A DNA stretch of 8,461 nucleotides. Source: Nitrospirota bacterium. GTDB lineage: Bacteria > Nitrospinota > Nitrospinia > Nitrospinales > VA-1. The position numbers and the translations under genes were made by a program. Below are positions 6,101 to 8,461 of the stretch, one piece after another. Within the stretch, counting starts at the first letter, position 1; the number at the start of each line of letters is the position of its first letter. The stretch covers positions 1 through 8,461 of the forward strand of contig QJWD01000398.1 of the NCBI GenBank assembly GCA_003235465.1, written 5' to 3'. Under the pieces are notes generated by a model. The model did no database searches. It saw nothing but the letters and a program-made list of their open reading frames with translations, and was not told the DNA's origin.

Positions 6101-6853
6101 TCAGGCCTTGACGATCTGCTCCTGCGTCAGGCCGAACCGGCGTTCCCGCTTTTGATAGTCGATGAGCGCACGCAGCAGATCGTCCTCTGAAAAGTCCGGC
6201 CACAGGACGGGGGTGTAGTGCAGTTCGGTGTAGGCGATCTGGTAGAGGAGGAAGTTGCTGATGCGGTGCTCGCCGCTGGTGCGGATCAACAGGTCCGGAT
6301 CGGGCAGCGGATGCGTGGACAGGAAGCTCGCGAAAAGATGCGCGTCGATGTCTTCGGGCTGCAGGTGGCCGGACTGCACCTTGCGGGCGATCTTCTTCGC
6401 CGCGTCGGCGATTTCCTGGCGGCCGCCGTAGCTGAGCGCAAGCGTGAGCACGAGGCCGGTGTTGCTGCTGGTTTCGGCCTCCACCCGGCGAACGAGGCTT
6501 TGAATGTCCGGCGGCAGTTCGCCGATCCGCCCGATGGTGTTCAGGCGGATGTTTTCCTGCTTCATGCGCTCGACCTCTTTTCGCAGGTAATAATCGAGGA
6601 TGCGCATGAGCGCCTGAATTTCGGTGGAAGGGCGGTTCCAGTTTTCGTCGGAAAAGGAATAGAGGGTGAGCGCTTCGATGTCCATCTTGCGGCAAAGGGT
6701 GACGATGCGGTCGACGGTTTTAACGCCGGCGCGGTGGCCCTCGACGCGGGGACGAAAATTCTTCCTTGCCCAGCGCCCGTTGCCATCCATGATGATGGCG
6801 ATGTGGCGGGGCAGCCGGCCGGGGTCGATCTGAGCCTTAAGCGCTGAGTCCAT
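6101..6853 (-). CDS. uppS: Isoprenyl transferase, undecaprenyl diphosphate synthase type
   Basis: The protein is a cis-prenyltransferase that extends farnesyl diphosphate with isopentenyl diphosphate, normally to the C55 carrier lipid of peptidoglycan and O-antigen assembly. At 250 residues it has the usual length. The catalytic-loop motif IMDGNGRWA (21-29) has D23, H40 lies in VEGHRAG, and YSFSDENWNRP (65-75), SYGGRQEI (141-148) and the long C-terminal signature from DLLIRTSGE (187-195) to LWPDF (217-221) are all present. I chose ATG 6853 because GGAGGG (6868-6863) lies nine bases upstream. An in-frame ATG at 6907 would add an unrelated His/Pro-rich 18-residue leader with no better ribosome site. 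Product chain length cannot be read from sequence alone. Confidence 0.96.
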   Translation of the reverse strand: MDSALKAQIDPGRLPRHIAIIMDGNGRWARKNFRPRVEGHRAGVKTVDRIVTLCRKMDIEALTLYSFSDENWNRPSTEIQALMRILDYYLRKEVERMKQENIRLNTIGRIGELPPDIQSLVRRVEAETSSNTGLVLTLALSYGGRQEIADAAKKIARKVQSGHLQPEDIDAHLFASFLSTHPLPDPDLLIRTSGEHRISNFLLYQIAYTELHYTPVLWPDFSEDDLLRALIDYQKRERRFGLTQEQIVKA

Positions 6854-6921
6854 CAGGAAAGTCCCTCCAGGGCAAGGCGGGGATTTCTGGTGCGGGTGGC
6901 GGTGCATGCCGCCGAAATTTT

Positions 6922-6945
6922 ATTATAAGAGAAACCTCAGGTTTC
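6922..6945 (-). promoter_or_regulatory. Hairpin at the frr stop codon followed by a TATAAT box
   Basis: On the - strand GAAACC (6945-6940) and GGTTTC (6936-6931) form a six-pair stem whose three-base loop is exactly the frr stop codon. An AT-rich stretch containing a perfect TATAAT (6927-6922) follows. It could be a -10 element for an internal uppS promoter, although the -35 position holds only TCCTGG, a poor match. It could also be a weak termination or processing site. The AT-rich patch stands out against the GC-rich surroundings. Function is inferred. Confidence 0.35.
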
Positions 6946-7494
6946 CAGGACATCTTTTTCCTTGGCGTTCGCAACCTGATCCACTTCCTTGATGTGGTTG
7001 TCGGTGATTTTCTGTATTTCATCGTGGATCTTGCGCCCCTCGTCCTCGGAGATCTCGTGGCTCTTTTCAGCGGCTTTGACCTTGTCGTTGAATTCCCGCC
7101 GGACGTTTCTGATCGCCACTTTGCATTCCTCGGCCCGCTTCTTGACCAGCTTGACCAGCTGCTCGCGGCGTTCGCGGGTGAGCGGCGGAATGGTCAGGCG
7201 GATCAGTTTGCCGTCGTTGTTCGGTGTCAGGCCGAGATCCGAGGTCTGGATGAGTTTTTCGATGTCTTTCAGGATCGACTGGTCCCAGGGCTGGATGCTC
7301 AGGGTGTGGCTGTCGGGCACGCCCAGGGTGGCCACCTGATTCAGCGGCGTGGGGGTGCCATAATAATCCAGCTTGAGCCCCTCGAGGATGGCGGCGGAGG
7401 CCCGCCCGGTTCGCAATTTCGCGAGATCCTCGTGCAGGTGGTCGATGGAATACCCCATTTTTTTGTCGGCTTCCTTAATTGCATCCTGAATCAT
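6937..7494 (-). CDS. frr: Ribosome recycling factor
   Basis: Together with EF-G this factor splits post-termination ribosomes so that subunits can be reused. The 185 residues are exactly the usual length. Landmarks are LRTGRAS (27-33) and [14 protein letters not shown] (42-55) leading into the smaller beta domain. [13 protein letters not shown] (103-115), at the hinge back into the three-helix bundle, and charged helical segments to the C-terminus complete the tRNA-like fold. Its ATG overlaps the pyrH stop as ATGA, and AGGAG lies eight bases upstream within the end of pyrH, so translation is likely coupled. The neighbours pyrH and tsf are its standard companions. An in-frame T7 (A7 on the coding strand) near codon 12 is intact. 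Confidence 0.98.
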   Translation of the reverse strand: MIQDAIKEADKKMGYSIDHLHEDLAKLRTGRASAAILEGLKLDYYGTPTPLNQVATLGVPDSHTLSIQPWDQSILKDIEKLIQTSDLGLTPNNDGKLIRLTIPPLTRERREQLVKLVKKRAEECKVAIRNVRREFNDKVKAAEKSHEISEDEGRKIHDEIQKITDNHIKEVDQVANAKEKDVLET

Positions 7495-8222
7495 GATCCC
7501 ACTCCTACCGTGGTTCCAATTTTCTCGCCCATGAGAACGCGCTTGATGCTGTTTTTGCTGCGCACGTTGAAGATCACCATGGGCAGCTTATTGTCCATGC
7601 ACAGCGAAACCGAGGTGGAATCCATCACCTTCAGGCCGCGCTTCAACACCTCGATGTAGGACAGCTCCTGGTATTTGATGGCGTCGCGGTCCACCATTGG
7701 ATCGGAGGAATAAACGCCATCGACCTTGGTGGCCTTGAAGATCACCTCGGCGCCGATTTCCATCGCCCTCAGCGACGCGGCGGTGTCGGTGGTGAAATAC
7801 GGGTTGCCCGTTCCCGCGGCGAAAATGATGATGCGCCCTTTTTCAAGGTGGCGGATGGCGCGCCGCCGGACGTAGGGCTCGGCCACCTGGTGGATTTCGA
7901 GGGCGGTCTGCACGCGGGTGGAGATGCCCACGGCTTCCAGCGCGTGCTGCAACGCGAGGGCGTTGATCACCGTCGCCAGCATGCCCATGTAGTCGGCGGT
8001 CACCCGCTCCATGCCGAGGCTGCTCGCCGTGGCGCCGCGGAAGATGTTGCCGCCGCCGATGACGATGGCGATCTCTACGCCCAAGTCATGCGCCTCGCGC
8101 ACCTCGCGGGCGAGGCTCTCGAGCGCTCCCTGGTCGATGCCGAAGCCACCCTCCTGGGAGGCGAGGCTTTCGCCGCCGAGTTTCAGAAGCACCCTGCTGT
8201 AAACCGGTTTGTCTTTGGTCAT
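7491..8222 (-). CDS. pyrH: Uridylate (UMP) kinase
   Basis: This hexameric bacterial UMP kinase of the amino-acid-kinase fold phosphorylates UMP to UDP with ATP, and is typically activated by GTP and inhibited by UTP. At 243 residues it has normal length. Motifs seen are LLKLGGESL (12-20), [10 protein letters not shown] (54-63), [16 protein letters not shown] (77-92), [13 protein letters not shown] (137-149), [13 protein letters not shown] (163-175) and MDSTSVSLC (200-208). The first motif has Gly where KLSGE is more usual. Only eight or nine bases separate it from the tsf stop, and I see no good Shine-Dalgarno sequence, so initiation may depend on ribosomes finishing tsf. Its stop overlaps the frr start by four bases. 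Confidence 0.98.
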   Translation of the reverse strand: MTKDKPVYSRVLLKLGGESLASQEGGFGIDQGALESLAREVREAHDLGVEIAIVIGGGNIFRGATASSLGMERVTADYMGMLATVINALALQHALEAVGISTRVQTALEIHQVAEPYVRRRAIRHLEKGRIIIFAAGTGNPYFTTDTAASLRAMEIGAEVIFKATKVDGVYSSDPMVDRDAIKYQELSYIEVLKRGLKVMDSTSVSLCMDNKLPMVIFNVRSKNSIKRVLMGEKIGTTVGVGS

Positions 8223-8231
8223 CTTATTTCA

Positions 8232-8461
8232 TCACTTCGAGATCTCGAACCGCGCGAATTTGCCGACCACGATGTTCTCGCCGAGAATCGCGATTTTCTG
8301 CTTGATGAGCTCCTCGATGGTGATGTCGGGGTTCTTGATGAACGGCTGGTCGAGCAGGCAGTTCTCTTCGTAGAACTTCTCCATCTTTCCGGAAACGATC
8401 TTTTCGATGATGTTTTCGGGTTTGCCGGATTCGCGCGCCTGGTGCGCGAAGATTTCCCGCT
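8232..8461 (-). CDS. tsf: Elongation factor Ts, C-terminal part (runs off the window)
   Basis: EF-Ts is the nucleotide exchange factor that regenerates EF-Tu-GTP. The last 75 codons are present and the gene continues beyond the right edge. Recognisable stretches are [39 protein letters not shown] and [18 protein letters not shown], followed by ISK and TGA at 8234-8232. These match the C-terminal dimerisation domain and tail of the family. The 5' part, with the TDFV motif region, is not in the window. The position upstream of pyrH-frr is the near-universal bacterial arrangement, usually preceded by rpsB. Confidence 0.96.
   Translation of the reverse strand, partial: REIFAHQARESGKPENIIEKIVSGKMEKFYEENCLLDQPFIKNPDITIEELIKQKIAILGENIVVGKFARFEISK

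Noticed and set aside
6854..6907. Alternative uppS start at ATG 6907
   Set aside because: The extension is His/Pro-rich and not family-like. ATG 6853 has GGAGGG nine bases upstream.

Overview
The window is a compact stretch of housekeeping genes from a GC-rich bacterium. Codon third positions are mostly G or C, the intergenic gaps are short, and the antisense frames stay open over long distances. It uses the MEP (non-mevalonate) isoprenoid route. Both gene blocks have orders known from Firmicutes and Deltaproteobacteria-like phyla, and the presence of tlyA argues against an enteric gammaproteobacterium. A Deltaproteobacteria- or Nitrospinota-type lineage is only a guess. I see no mobile element, CRISPR array, tRNA, rRNA or defence locus.

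Left block, + strand (about 1-3442): a hairpin followed by six T residues, resembling an intrinsic terminator, sits in the leader. It is followed by folD, xseA, xseB and tlyA, apparently one operon. It covers one-carbon/folate metabolism, both subunits of exonuclease VII, and a TlyA-type rRNA 2'-O-methyltransferase. The ispA and dxs genes that often lie between xseB and tlyA are absent, and tlyA starts inside the end of xseB. The tlyA reading frame is broken near its start at a run of nine A residues. A -1 shift or one extra A restores a full-length, well-aligned TlyA. This is the most noteworthy feature of the window.

Right block, - strand (reading from 8461 down to 3467): tsf (3' end only), pyrH, frr, uppS, cdsA, dxr and ispF. 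This is the widespread translation/nucleotide/envelope cluster. EF-Ts and ribosome recycling factor serve protein synthesis, and UMP kinase feeds pyrimidine nucleotides. Dxr and IspF are two MEP-pathway enzymes whose isoprenoid product is consumed by UppS to make the undecaprenyl carrier lipid. CdsA makes CDP-diacylglycerol for phospholipids. ispF occupies the place next to dxr where rseP is commonly found. The two blocks converge at 3443-3466 with no visible terminator.

I do not see a previously undescribed multi-gene system. What merits a second look is the tlyA slip site, the hairpin before folD, two small structured or AT-rich gaps in the - strand operon, and the unusual gene adjacencies. 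No stretch longer than 300 bases lacks a gene.
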